This document shows positions 43,522-50,384 of a stretch of DNA of 50,384 nucleotides, one piece after another. Source of the DNA: Clostridia bacterium (lineage in GTDB: Bacteria; Bacillota; Clostridia; Oscillospirales; CAG-272); contig JAFTSU010000011.1 of the NCBI GenBank assembly GCA_017467105.1, positions 1 to 50,384 on the forward strand. Direction: 5' to 3'. The first letter of the stretch is position 1. Each line of letters opens with the position of its first letter. The position numbers and the translations under genes were made by a program. The notes under the pieces were generated by a model. That model saw only the letters and a list, made by a program, of their open reading frames with translations. It did no database searches and was not told the DNA's origin.

Positions 43522-45738
43522 TTAATCCGATTTATCGGGATTTAACTTGAGCTTTATTTCAAGTATTCCTCCTGCAGTTATTTCGGAATAAGTTAAATAG
43601 TATCTGTTAAGTAGATTTCCGTTTAAATACATTTCTCTGATGTACGGGTACTCCAAAGGATCCTTGTCGCACTCAACTTGGAAAATATCGTCGTTGATAC
43701 AACTGTGATATTTTGGAGATAAAGCAAGGCGTATTTTTTTGAATAGCGGTGTGTTTATATAATATTTATCGTCAGCCGGACATATCTGTGCAAACCCTAC
43801 AGCTGACAAAACATACCATGCGGAAAGCTGACCGACGTCCTCGTTTCCGCAGAAGCCAAAAGCTCCGAGTCGATACGCTTCTTTTTGCACTCTGCGCGTC
43901 CAATATTGAGTTCTATCTGGTAAACCGAGAATGTTGAAATAATGAGTAATATTATGACACGGCTCGTTTGAATGGTTGTAATTTTCGTTCCAAAGAGCTG
44001 AAAAATCCGCTTCTCCGAACAGACGCTCGAGCAGCGAGACCGATCTTTCTTTTCCAAAGAGATCGCATAACCCCTCAACGTCGTAAGGAACAAACCAAGA
44101 CTGCTGATATATATTGCTTTCAACGCATCCGTACTTGTCGTATTCATTCTTTGTGTTTACAAATTTTCCGTCATTATTCCTAGCATTCATAAATCCGGTT
44201 TTGGGATCGAAATTTTCTTTATATCTATTTACCCTGTCCATAAAATAACTCGCGTCATCGTTCTTTTCCATTGAAATGGCTAATTTATACATTGCGTAAT
44301 CGGCGAGTAAAAATTCAAGAGTTTCGCTAAGGCGCTCGGGAACATATGCTTCGGCGAGATATTGTGGGATTTTTGGATGAATTGATTTGAAGTCCTTGCC
44401 GTATAGCCTTTCAGCGCACTTCGAGGATGCAAGGCATATATTATACGCCTTGTTTACGTCGTAATCCCGAATGCCCTTCAAATATGAATCTGCAAAAACC
44501 AAAAGTCCGGGATCGCCAACCATGCAGCCGGAATCTATGCCCATCAGCTCCCATTTGGGAAATGATGAATTACATAAAATTGCGATGTTAAGAAGAGACT
44601 TTACGGTATCGTTAACTGTATCCGGTCTTATTAAAGTCAATAGCGGAAATTCGCTTCTATATACATCCCAGCCGCTGAACATGGTTCGATGAGTATAGTC
44701 CGCTTTTAATATTTCTCCCTTTGCGTTACGATATCTTCCGTCAACATCAATAGAAGTCCTCGGATCAAGCAAGCAATGATATAGGCAAGTGTAAAAGATA
44801 GTTTTGAGAGTCTCGTTATCAGACTCGATTTCCATGCATTTTATTGCTTTTTTCCATTCTTCGGATGCTTTCTCTGCCGTTTTGTCAAAATCAAGCTCTA
44901 CGCACTCGGAATTAAAATTTGCTTGAGCTCCTTCGATATCGGTATATGAAATACTGCATTTTACTGTTATTTTTTCATCTTTGCAAGTCTTAAATCTTGC
45001 GACCAGACCGACATCTTTTCCCTCACACTCATTTATGTAAGCGTCCAAATATTCTTCGTCGCTTATAAATCGCAGGCTCTCGGCGGGCTTGCTTAATTCA
45101 ATTTTAAAGAAAAGATCGTACGATATTCCGCCCAATCCTCTTCCGAAGCCTCCTCCGTTTGGAGTGCAATGTATATGTCCTTCGATACTAGAATTATTTA
45201 TTATCTTAATCTTTTCCGAATCGGCACGCCCCGCAATTCTTCTTGAAAAATTGAAAATAATGCCTGAATTGTCGCATTCGGGGTATGTAAATCTTAACAG
45301 TCCCGTATGGTAAGATGCGGTTGCCTCTGCAAATATTCCGTACCTATCGAGAAATACCGAATAATATCCTGCTTTGGCGTTCTCTTTATCGTGAGAAAAA
45401 GGCGATTTCCATCCGACAGTTCCTTTTTTAAACGGTACTTCTTCGTTACTTCCGCTTCTGAGGTCGGTATGGTTTATTACTGGCATAAGCTGAATGTTGC
45501 CGAGATCGCCGTACCAGCCGATTCCGCTCATGTGATTGAAGCTGAATCCTTCTATACTTGTATGGCAGTAATTATACCCTGTACCGTTATCACCGCCGGT
45601 TACCGTATCCGGAGATAACTGTACCATTCCTCCGGGCAAGCTCGCTCCGGGATGGGTTTTACCTCCGCCGTGAAAGCTGAACCCCTTCTCGTCTCCTACC
45701 GTTCCTATCATTGGATCTATATATTTAACTTTATTCAT
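43522..45738 (-). CDS. GH92 family exo-alpha-mannosidase-like protein
   Basis: The protein has 738 residues. The ATG at 45738 (MNKVKYIDPMIGT) is chosen because GGAG lies six bases upstream. Family motifs include YIDPMIGT at the start, PGGMVQLSPDT, GFSFNHMSG, SGWDVYRSEFPLLTLI and the late GNEDVGQLSAWYVLSAVGF. GH92 enzymes are calcium-dependent exo-mannosidases, many acting on N-glycans. There is no signal peptide, so it is probably cytoplasmic and acts on imported oligosaccharide. It is the last gene of the operon. The DNA beyond it is IS and repeat debris, so genes such as a transporter may have been lost. Confidence 0.93.
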   Translation of the reverse strand: MNKVKYIDPMIGTVGDEKGFSFHGGGKTHPGASLPGGMVQLSPDTVTGGDNGTGYNYCHTSIEGFSFNHMSGIGWYGDLGNIQLMPVINHTDLRSGSNEEVPFKKGTVGWKSPFSHDKENAKAGYYSVFLDRYGIFAEATASYHTGLLRFTYPECDNSGIIFNFSRRIAGRADSEKIKIINNSSIEGHIHCTPNGGGFGRGLGGISYDLFFKIELSKPAESLRFISDEEYLDAYINECEGKDVGLVARFKTCKDEKITVKCSISYTDIEGAQANFNSECVELDFDKTAEKASEEWKKAIKCMEIESDNETLKTIFYTCLYHCLLDPRTSIDVDGRYRNAKGEILKADYTHRTMFSGWDVYRSEFPLLTLIRPDTVNDTVKSLLNIAILCNSSFPKWELMGIDSGCMVGDPGLLVFADSYLKGIRDYDVNKAYNICLASSKCAERLYGKDFKSIHPKIPQYLAEAYVPERLSETLEFLLADYAMYKLAISMEKNDDASYFMDRVNRYKENFDPKTGFMNARNNDGKFVNTKNEYDKYGCVESNIYQQSWFVPYDVEGLCDLFGKERSVSLLERLFGEADFSALWNENYNHSNEPCHNITHYFNILGLPDRTQYWTRRVQKEAYRLGAFGFCGNEDVGQLSAWYVLSAVGFAQICPADDKYYINTPLFKKIRLALSPKYHSCINDDIFQVECDKDPLEYPYIREMYLNGNLLNRYYLTYSEITAGGILEIKLKLNPDKSD

Positions 45739-45832
45739 AATGATCTCCATTCTGCCGTCACCGGCGACTGCACAAATTGTTAATTTTGTTTTAGAACAGG
45801 CTGCAGACGCAGTTGCGGCGAAGCAACAAAAT

Positions 45833-47002
45833 TTACATAGGCTTGCTTACGATTTGGGACCGTAATTCAACGTCGGGTGATATCACGTCTTCCTCTGTAA
45901 AAACTAACAACCGTATTTCCTTTGCGCCCGTTCTTTCTCTGTCGTAGGTCAAATATATCTTGTCATCGAAGAAATCTACGTCCGGATAAGTCAAAAGATA
46001 ATCGGATTCATCAACGATTTTTTTGTATATAAAGCTTTCCCCGTCATCCTCTGAAAGCCATATGCTCATTCTTTGTCTTACGTCTGCCGAATCATTATTT
46101 ACGAGAATAATTCTGCCGCTCGGTGTTCGCGAAACGTAGAATCTGGTACTAGGAGATAAAATTCCGCTAAGGAACGTATCGGACCAGCTAATTCCGTTAT
46201 CCGAGGAGAGTGTTTCAGCCAACTGTCCGCTCTTATTACGGGCGAACATACGTATTTCACCGTTTTTCTTCTGATAAGCCATGGCCTCATCAAACGGTGT
46301 AGGAATTTTTTTCGCTCCATAGCGGCGTGTGAAGGTTTTACCGTTATCATCGGAAATACTGTATCCATAGTTATCGTTTAATTGATCGTAATTGAAAAAT
46401 ATCCATCTGCCGTCGGCGGTCACCAAGGGTTTACAACGTAAAAATCCGATGTCGAGTAAACGAGGCTCGGAGAATACGGGATCCTTTGCATCAGGATCGT
46501 CGCAAATGACGCACCACGAGGTATGTCTCATATCGGGGAACAGATATCCGCACCTATCCACAACGGGAAGCATGCTTTCCTGTGCAGCCAAGAGCAAATG
46601 GTTGTTCTCCTCCGTTAGTGGCAAGGCATTGTTTTGAACCCAAAATACCCAGAGAGCACCGTTTGGAGCTATCCAAAGCTGAATATCCAAGGCGTGTACG
46701 TTGCGCTCCCTATCGCTTTGAATAACTAAAAGAGGATCCCCAAAGCTTTTCCCCCCGTCGTCGCTGTACACGAGATAATTGTAATTATCCATATGCGGCT
46801 CACCTGTTCCGCCGGAATACCATCCTAAAAACACTCTTCCGCCTCGGGAAATGGCGACCGTGGGACAGCCCTGGAATTCTCTGATGCTTTCATCATATTT
46901 CGGATCAGCTGGCCTATACTGAACCTTGCAGGCGATTTTTGCCTGATCATTTCCGAAGCCTTTTAGGCTCTCATCGATTACTTCCTGTTTATGCAAATAC
47001 AT
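45833..47002 (-). CDS. Sialidase-fold (BNR/Asp-box) glycan enzyme
   Basis: The protein has 389 residues. The ATG at 47002 has GGAG seven bases upstream. At least four Asp-box motifs are visible (SDDGGKSF, SDDNGKTF, SSDNGISW, SEDDGESF), the mark of the six-bladed sialidase propeller. The usual FRIP arginine motif near the N-terminus is replaced by FQGCPTVA, so true sialidase activity is doubtful. There is no signal peptide. It overlaps the kinase frame end closely (stop at 47005) and precedes the GH92 gene by about 95 bp. Confidence 0.8.
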   Translation of the reverse strand: MYLHKQEVIDESLKGFGNDQAKIACKVQYRPADPKYDESIREFQGCPTVAISRGGRVFLGWYSGGTGEPHMDNYNYLVYSDDGGKSFGDPLLVIQSDRERNVHALDIQLWIAPNGALWVFWVQNNALPLTEENNHLLLAAQESMLPVVDRCGYLFPDMRHTSWCVICDDPDAKDPVFSEPRLLDIGFLRCKPLVTADGRWIFFNYDQLNDNYGYSISDDNGKTFTRRYGAKKIPTPFDEAMAYQKKNGEIRMFARNKSGQLAETLSSDNGISWSDTFLSGILSPSTRFYVSRTPSGRIILVNNDSADVRQRMSIWLSEDDGESFIYKKIVDESDYLLTYPDVDFFDDKIYLTYDRERTGAKEIRLLVFTEEDVISPDVELRSQIVSKPM

Positions 47003-47004
47003 AA

Positions 47005-47940
47005 TCAATCTCCTTCATATTCGAAAATTTTAACTGCGCCTATGGCTGCGGCAAGCTCCGAGTAGGAATCGCTTATTTCGCTCACAGAAAGCGATAGACG
47101 GTTTTTCAACAGATATATCAAGCTTTTACGAATGTTTTTTTGACCGCATATATATATTTGATTTTTACATTCAGCCAAAGTCTCTGCTTCTTCGCAAAGA
47201 ATAGCACCGAGGAAAAAGCTATAAAGCTCCATGGGCGTTTTTTTTAGTATATTATCCATTATTCTTGTATGGAACAAGGCGCGATTGATACCAAGCTCTC
47301 TGACACAGTCGTAGCCCGAAAGCAAGGCTTTCCCATCAAAATCCGCAATAGACAGATCGATGCTTTTGGAAAGAATAGTGTTTTGCGAAAGCGCGGCGAT
47401 CATCTCACCGCTTAAAAAGGTTCTTAAAGAGGATATTCGCTTATTTTCGTCGGAAAAAATATGTTTTGTATGTGAGCCGGGCATAATACAAACTGAATTT
47501 GGAGCAAGCTGCTCCGAAATTCCGAAATACTCGCATTCCTCACCGCGCATCATATCGATTTGATACGCATTTTCTGATTGAACCTTGACGCCCGGTATAA
47601 AATAGCATGGAATGGTGCTGATTTCCGTATCCGCACGCATCATAGAATCGTGAAGCTCCTTGATGCCCACCGGGGCTGTCAGATGCGGAAGGTTATATAA
47701 GCCGAACTCAGAGGTAAGCATACCTGAAACGATTATAGATCTAATATCTTTTTCTTCGGCGTTTACGGCCCTCAGAAGCTCCTTCAGCTTTTCCTTTATA
47801 AGATTTTTGTGAGTTGCATTTCCGAGGGTACAGTCCTTTGCGCCCATAGCGATACGAACTTCCGACGCTACGGTATGCTCCCTCACCAGACGAAGTCTGG
47901 TATTTGTCGTGCCTCCGTCAATAGTAATATAGTTGCTCAT
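47005..47940 (-). CDS. dgoK: 2-dehydro-3-deoxygalactonokinase-like kinase
   Basis: The protein has 311 residues. The ATG at 47940 gives MSNYITIDGGTTNTRLRL, the phosphate-1 loop of DgoK kinases. LTAPVGIKELHDS and MPGSHTKHIF at about residue 157 are also family features. It phosphorylates 2-keto-3-deoxy-galactonate (or a similar sugar acid) at C6 for the aldolase encoded 17 bp upstream. GGAG precedes the start at about 10 bases. Confidence 0.9.
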   Translation of the reverse strand: MSNYITIDGGTTNTRLRLVREHTVASEVRIAMGAKDCTLGNATHKNLIKEKLKELLRAVNAEEKDIRSIIVSGMLTSEFGLYNLPHLTAPVGIKELHDSMMRADTEISTIPCYFIPGVKVQSENAYQIDMMRGEECEYFGISEQLAPNSVCIMPGSHTKHIFSDENKRISSLRTFLSGEMIAALSQNTILSKSIDLSIADFDGKALLSGYDCVRELGINRALFHTRIMDNILKKTPMELYSFFLGAILCEEAETLAECKNQIYICGQKNIRKSLIYLLKNRLSLSVSEISDSYSELAAAIGAVKIFEYEGD

Positions 47941-47957
47941 AATTACCGCTCTCCGCC

Positions 47958-48605
47958 TTAGTTCGATTCTATTATTTCTACATATTCGTGCGCCAAACAC
48001 CGTATAGCCGCAAAATTCTTTTGTTCTATATACCCTTTGTGCACGATGTTAGACCCTATTCCTACGCCGTCGACGCCCGCCTTAAGATATTCTTTAAGAT
48101 TGGCAAGGTCGACCCCTCCCACTGCAAGCAACGGAACGTTGGAAAGGGGAGCTCTGACAGCTTTGATATATTCGCCCCCCAGTGCTTCCGTCGGAAATAC
48201 TTTGACGAAATCAGCACCGAAGGAGTAGGCGTAGGCAATTTCAGTTGGGGTTAACGCTCCGGGGATAGAAACAAGCCCGAGCTTTTTGGTTTTTCTGATA
48301 ATAGATCTGTTCGTGTTTGGGGAAATAATAAATTTTCCTCCGGCCTTCCGGGTCAAAAACACCTGTTTTTTTGTGATAACTGTTCCGGCTCCTACAACCA
48401 ACCGGCCGTCAAAGTGCTCACTTATAAGGCGAATATCGCGCCCAATTTTCTCGTCACTGAGACCGTCGGATGAAAAGGTTACCTCTACCAATCGTACCCC
48501 ACCGTCATAAAGCGCTTGACAAAGTGGGAGCAGATCCTCGCTCTCCACGTTTCGAATAATAGCAATCAGCTTGTGCTTTTTTATAAGCTCAACGGTATCC
48601 TTCAT
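47958..48605 (-). CDS. KDPG/KDPGal aldolase
   Basis: The protein has 215 residues. The ATG at 48605 is chosen because GGGAG lies six bases upstream. LIAIIRNVESEDLLPL at the start carries the family arginine, VGAGTV follows, and FVKVFPTE carries the Schiff-base lysine. It splits 2-keto-3-deoxy-6-phospho-gluconate or -galactonate to pyruvate and glyceraldehyde 3-phosphate. With DgoK next to it, KDPGal is the likelier substrate. It is the first gene of the operon. Confidence 0.93.
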   Translation of the reverse strand: MKDTVELIKKHKLIAIIRNVESEDLLPLCQALYDGGVRLVEVTFSSDGLSDEKIGRDIRLISEHFDGRLVVGAGTVITKKQVFLTRKAGGKFIISPNTNRSIIRKTKKLGLVSIPGALTPTEIAYAYSFGADFVKVFPTEALGGEYIKAVRAPLSNVPLLAVGGVDLANLKEYLKAGVDGVGIGSNIVHKGYIEQKNFAAIRCLAHEYVEIIESN

Positions 48606-48631
48606 TTTTCTCTCCCTTCTTCGTACTTTAA

Positions 48632-48660
48632 AATTTAACATGTATAAATTGAAAAGTCAA
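48632..48660 (-). promoter_or_regulatory. Promoter of the sugar-acid operon
   Basis: On the minus strand TTGACT (48655-48660), a 17-bp spacer and TAAATT (48632-48637) precede the aldolase gene. Confidence 0.65.
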
Positions 48661-48681
48661 TATCAAAAAATCTAAATTATA

Positions 48682-48710
48682 TTGCAAAAAATACAAACAG
48701 GTGATATAAT
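48682..48710 (+). promoter_or_regulatory. Promoter of the AraC gene overlapping its start
   Basis: TTGCAA (48682-48687), a 17-bp spacer and TATAAT (48705-48710, TG-extended). The -10 abuts the first ATG (48711), so transcription would begin near the second in-frame ATG (48717). The operon promoter is divergent, only about 20 bp away. Confidence 0.55.
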
Positions 48711-49496
48711 ATGATTATGGATACGAATTTTGTAAAGAAAATAGAATATGATCAGGTATATTTCCGATATTCACGCGGTCCGTCGTTAAGAAAGGGGCAC
48801 GAAATACACTCGCATCACGAAATTATTTATTACATAGACGGAGATGCAACCTTTATATCGGGTAACCACAGCGTTTTACTTAAAAAAAATACGCTGATTT
48901 TTGTACCAAAGGGGCACTTCCACAATTTTAACATCAAAAATCAGGACAAATATGTTCGTCTGACGATCGCTTTCCCCGATATTTCGGTTTTAGATGCACT
49001 TCTCGGGCAGATTTGCGACATTGTAATCACAAGAGATGACGACGTTATAGGTTTTGCTGAAGCCATTATCAAAAATTTGAAATGCGATTTCTTTGTTGCC
49101 CAATCGCTCTCGATCTACGCCTCGTTTTTGTCCTTGATGTCCGAATTGACAAAGGAACAGAGAACAATTATCGTGCCTAAAGCGGAAAAAAGCACGGTTT
49201 CGCAATGCTTAGCATTTATAGATGAACACTTTGAAGAAAATATCAAGGTGTCTGATTTGGCTAAAAGCTACTACGTCTCAAAATCATATTTGTTTTCCAA
49301 ATTTAAGAGGACTTACGGAATAACGATACATCAGTATATAACTCAGCGAAGGATGATTTACGCACAAAAGCTTCTGGGTGAAGGGAAAAAAGCGACGGAT
49401 ATATATTCCCTTTGCGGTTATTCGGATTACTCCACTTTTTATAAAGCGTACACCAAGCGTTTTGGAAAATCTCCAAAGGTTTTCAAGAAGGAGTGA
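48711..49496 (+). CDS. AraC family transcriptional regulator with cupin domain
   Basis: The protein has 261 residues from the ATG at 48711 (AGGTG seven bases upstream) or 259 from 48717. The N-terminal half is a cupin-type sensor (HEIHSHHEIIYYIDGDA, FVPKGHFHNF). The C-terminal 100 residues hold two HTH motifs (ISLSDLAKSYYVSKSYL-like and IYSLCGYSDYSTFYKAYTKRFG). It is divergent from the aldolase-kinase-GH92 operon and probably controls it in response to a sugar. Confidence 0.93.
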   Translation: MIMDTNFVKKIEYDQVYFRYSRGPSLRKGHEIHSHHEIIYYIDGDATFISGNHSVLLKKNTLIFVPKGHFHNFNIKNQDKYVRLTIAFPDISVLDALLGQICDIVITRDDDVIGFAEAIIKNLKCDFFVAQSLSIYASFLSLMSELTKEQRTIIVPKAEKSTVSQCLAFIDEHFEENIKVSDLAKSYYVSKSYLFSKFKRTYGITIHQYITQRRMIYAQKLLGEGKKATDIYSLCGYSDYSTFYKAYTKRFGKSPKVFKKE

Positions 49497-49529
49497 TGTC
49501 ACCGCTGCAGCGTTCGGAGGTGGTGGATT

Positions 49530-49600
49530 TTTGTTGTATAGCGAAGACTTTTTCTAAGTCTTCGCAGGAAAACCACCAGTCCGGCGGGTGGTTCCAAAAA
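49530..49600. repeat. Cluster of nested hairpins, possible IS200/IS605-type end
   Basis: GCGAAGACTT and AAGTCTTCGC form a perfect 10-bp stem near 49542-49567. ACCACC and GGTGGT pair around 49570-49592, with a further GGTGGT upstream (about 49521). Subterminal hairpins of this kind occur at ends of IS200/IS605 elements, but no transposase frame is present. Confidence 0.4.
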
Positions 49601-49654
49601 GCTTTAGCTATGCGTAGAAAAAGTACCTACCTTGGTGTATAATAGGAGGTTTCC

Positions 49655-49864
49655 ATGAAAAAACTATCAACGATTATTGAGGTACTTGCAATCTTGTTAA
49701 CAAACATCATGTGCATTGTTGTTATATACAATTGCACCGTCCTCCGATATGCACCCGGTAATAGTGCCCCTTGGGATGTAGGACTTCTATTTGCAATTCC
49801 ATTTGTAATTGGAATCATTGCTTGCTCCGCCGTTGCGTATATTGCAAAAAGGAAAGGAAAATAA
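49655..49864 (+). CDS. Small two-helix membrane protein
   Basis: The protein has 69 residues. Two membrane helices (about 7-30 and 42-63) are separated by a short loop with PGNSAPWD, and the tail is basic (AKRKGK). TATAAT followed closely by AGGAGG precedes the ATG. I do not recognise a family. It lies between a hairpin cluster and the second dispersed repeat copy. Confidence 0.65.
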   Translation: MKKLSTIIEVLAILLTNIMCIVVIYNCTVLRYAPGNSAPWDVGLLFAIPFVIGIIACSAVAYIAKRKGK

Positions 49865-49891
49865 ATCTCATTTTGTCGTGATAAACACAAA

Positions 49892-50246
49892 GGGCTGGCG
49901 AAAAACAACCGTCAGCCTTCAAAATTTGAGTCGCAGTAAGCAAAGAAAAAGGATTTTCTGAAACAGAGGAAAAATTGCGATGAAAAAACAGTCTAAAGGT
50001 TCGAAATTAGGGCAAACATGTGGTCACCCCAAAATCGCCATTTTTGTGCAAAAAGTATAAAAAATAGCCGAAAACAAGTCAAAAATGGCTCGTTTTCGGC
50101 TGTTTTTTGGTCGAAGTGACAGGTAAGCGAGGCATAAATAGTTGATAACTGTTTATGCCGACGCGCCCGAAGAAAATAAGGAGACGGCAGAGCCGCAGAC
50201 TTGCGAAGGCGATAGGCGGCGACTATATTTTCGAGCCGTCGGAGAA
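49892..50246. repeat. Dispersed repeat, copy 2
   Basis: It is the second copy of the element at 42541-42889 with the same block order. Its terminator-type hairpin is AGCCGAAAAC (50066-50075) with GTTTTCGGCT (50092-50101). It carries an extra stretch of about 37 bp (around 50122-50159) with a near-palindrome around AGTTGATAACTG. It ends next to a tRNA-Pro fragment. Confidence 0.85.
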
Positions 50247-50267
50247 CCTTGGTTCGAGTCCTGCGGG

Positions 50268-50312
50268 AAAAGAAAAAGGAACCACCCAAACTTTTATTGT
50301 TTGAATGATTCC
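50268..50312 (-). terminator. Intrinsic terminator downstream of the tRNA-Pro fragment
   Basis: On the minus strand GGAATCATTCAAAC (50299-50312) pairs over 14 bp, with G-U pairs, with GTTTGGGTGGTTCC (50278-50291). A T-rich tail TTTTTCTTTT follows. It is placed as a tRNA gene terminator. Confidence 0.8.
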
Positions 50313-50316
50313 TAAG

Positions 50317-50361
50317 TGGTCGAAGTGGCGGGACTCGAACCCACGGTCTCCAGTTCCCGAA
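50317..50361 (-). tRNA. tRNA-Pro(CGG) 3' fragment, probable att site
   Basis: From the minus strand, TTCGGGA (anticodon loop, CGG), ACTGG, AGACC, the T arm GTGGG-TTCGAGT-CCCGC, CACTTCG, A and CCA follow in correct order, 45 nt in all. The 5' anticodon strand should be CCAGT but is ATTTG, and no acceptor 5' strand is in range. The tRNA is thus cut at the anticodon loop, which is where tyrosine integrases commonly recombine. The native terminator is retained on the left, so an integrated element probably begins at 50362 and extends beyond the window. Confidence 0.7.
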
Positions 50362-50384
50362 CAAATACGCCATCGTTTTTTGAC

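Noticed and set aside
50250-50266. Plus-strand GGTTCGAGTCCTGC resembling a tRNA T arm
   Set aside because: The flanking bases do not pair into a T stem and no other tRNA part is present, so no second tRNA is called.

Overview
The window reads as chromosomal DNA of a low-to-mid GC Gram-positive anaerobe, most likely an uncultured gut or rumen member of the Clostridia. The evidence is the consensus AGGAGG ribosome binding sites, A/T-rich sigma-A promoters, a T-box leader, an F-ATPase operon beside an rpmH-rnpA-yidD-yidC-jag-mnmE block, the alpha2 type glycyl-tRNA synthetase, and the lack of outer-membrane genes. No rRNA gene or CRISPR array is visible.

Layout. 1-8.4 kb: two very large secreted lipoprotein genes (minus strand; the first runs off the left edge). 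Each has a lipobox, a low-complexity Gly-rich linker, a different N-terminal module (helical toroid-like, or polysaccharide deacetylase-like) and repeated beta-sandwich domains. 8.7-16.3 kb: complete F1Fo-ATPase operon (minus), whose c subunit carries a two-carboxylate, Na+-type ion site. 16.9-21.7 kb: RNA maturation and membrane insertion block (minus). 22.0-29.5 kb (plus): hpt-mtaB, glyS, azlCD, luxS, mtnN, an acetyltransferase and a CrtC/AttH-like protein. 29.7-35.1 kb: a set of envelope-type genes under three promoters that share a ladder of four in-phase 11-bp repeats: a cardiolipin synthase reduced to a pseudogene by an internal deletion, two paralogous small membrane proteins, a coiled-coil protein and two tandem ABC exporters. 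35.5-38.2 kb: a T-box leader, best read as isoleucine-specific, in front of an HTH-cupin-acyl-CoA ligase fusion. 38.3-42.5 kb: a 2H phosphoesterase, a CrtO-like membrane protein, a KtrB/KtrA potassium uptake pair and an XRE regulator whose promoter has been copied upstream of ktrB. 42.5-43.5 kb: a dispersed repeat and ISL3 transposase debris. 43.5-49.5 kb: a sugar-acid and glycan operon (KDPG/KDPGal aldolase, DgoK-type kinase, sialidase-fold protein, GH92) with a divergent AraC regulator. 49.6-50.4 kb: a small membrane protein, a second repeat copy and a tRNA-Pro 3' fragment that looks like the attachment site of an element lying beyond the right edge.

The most interesting items are the T-box-controlled acyl-CoA ligase (possible amino acid synthesis from a scavenged branched-chain acid), the three-promoter 11-bp repeat regulon, and the repeat/tRNA-fragment architecture on the right. 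All assignments come from reading motifs by eye; no database search was run.
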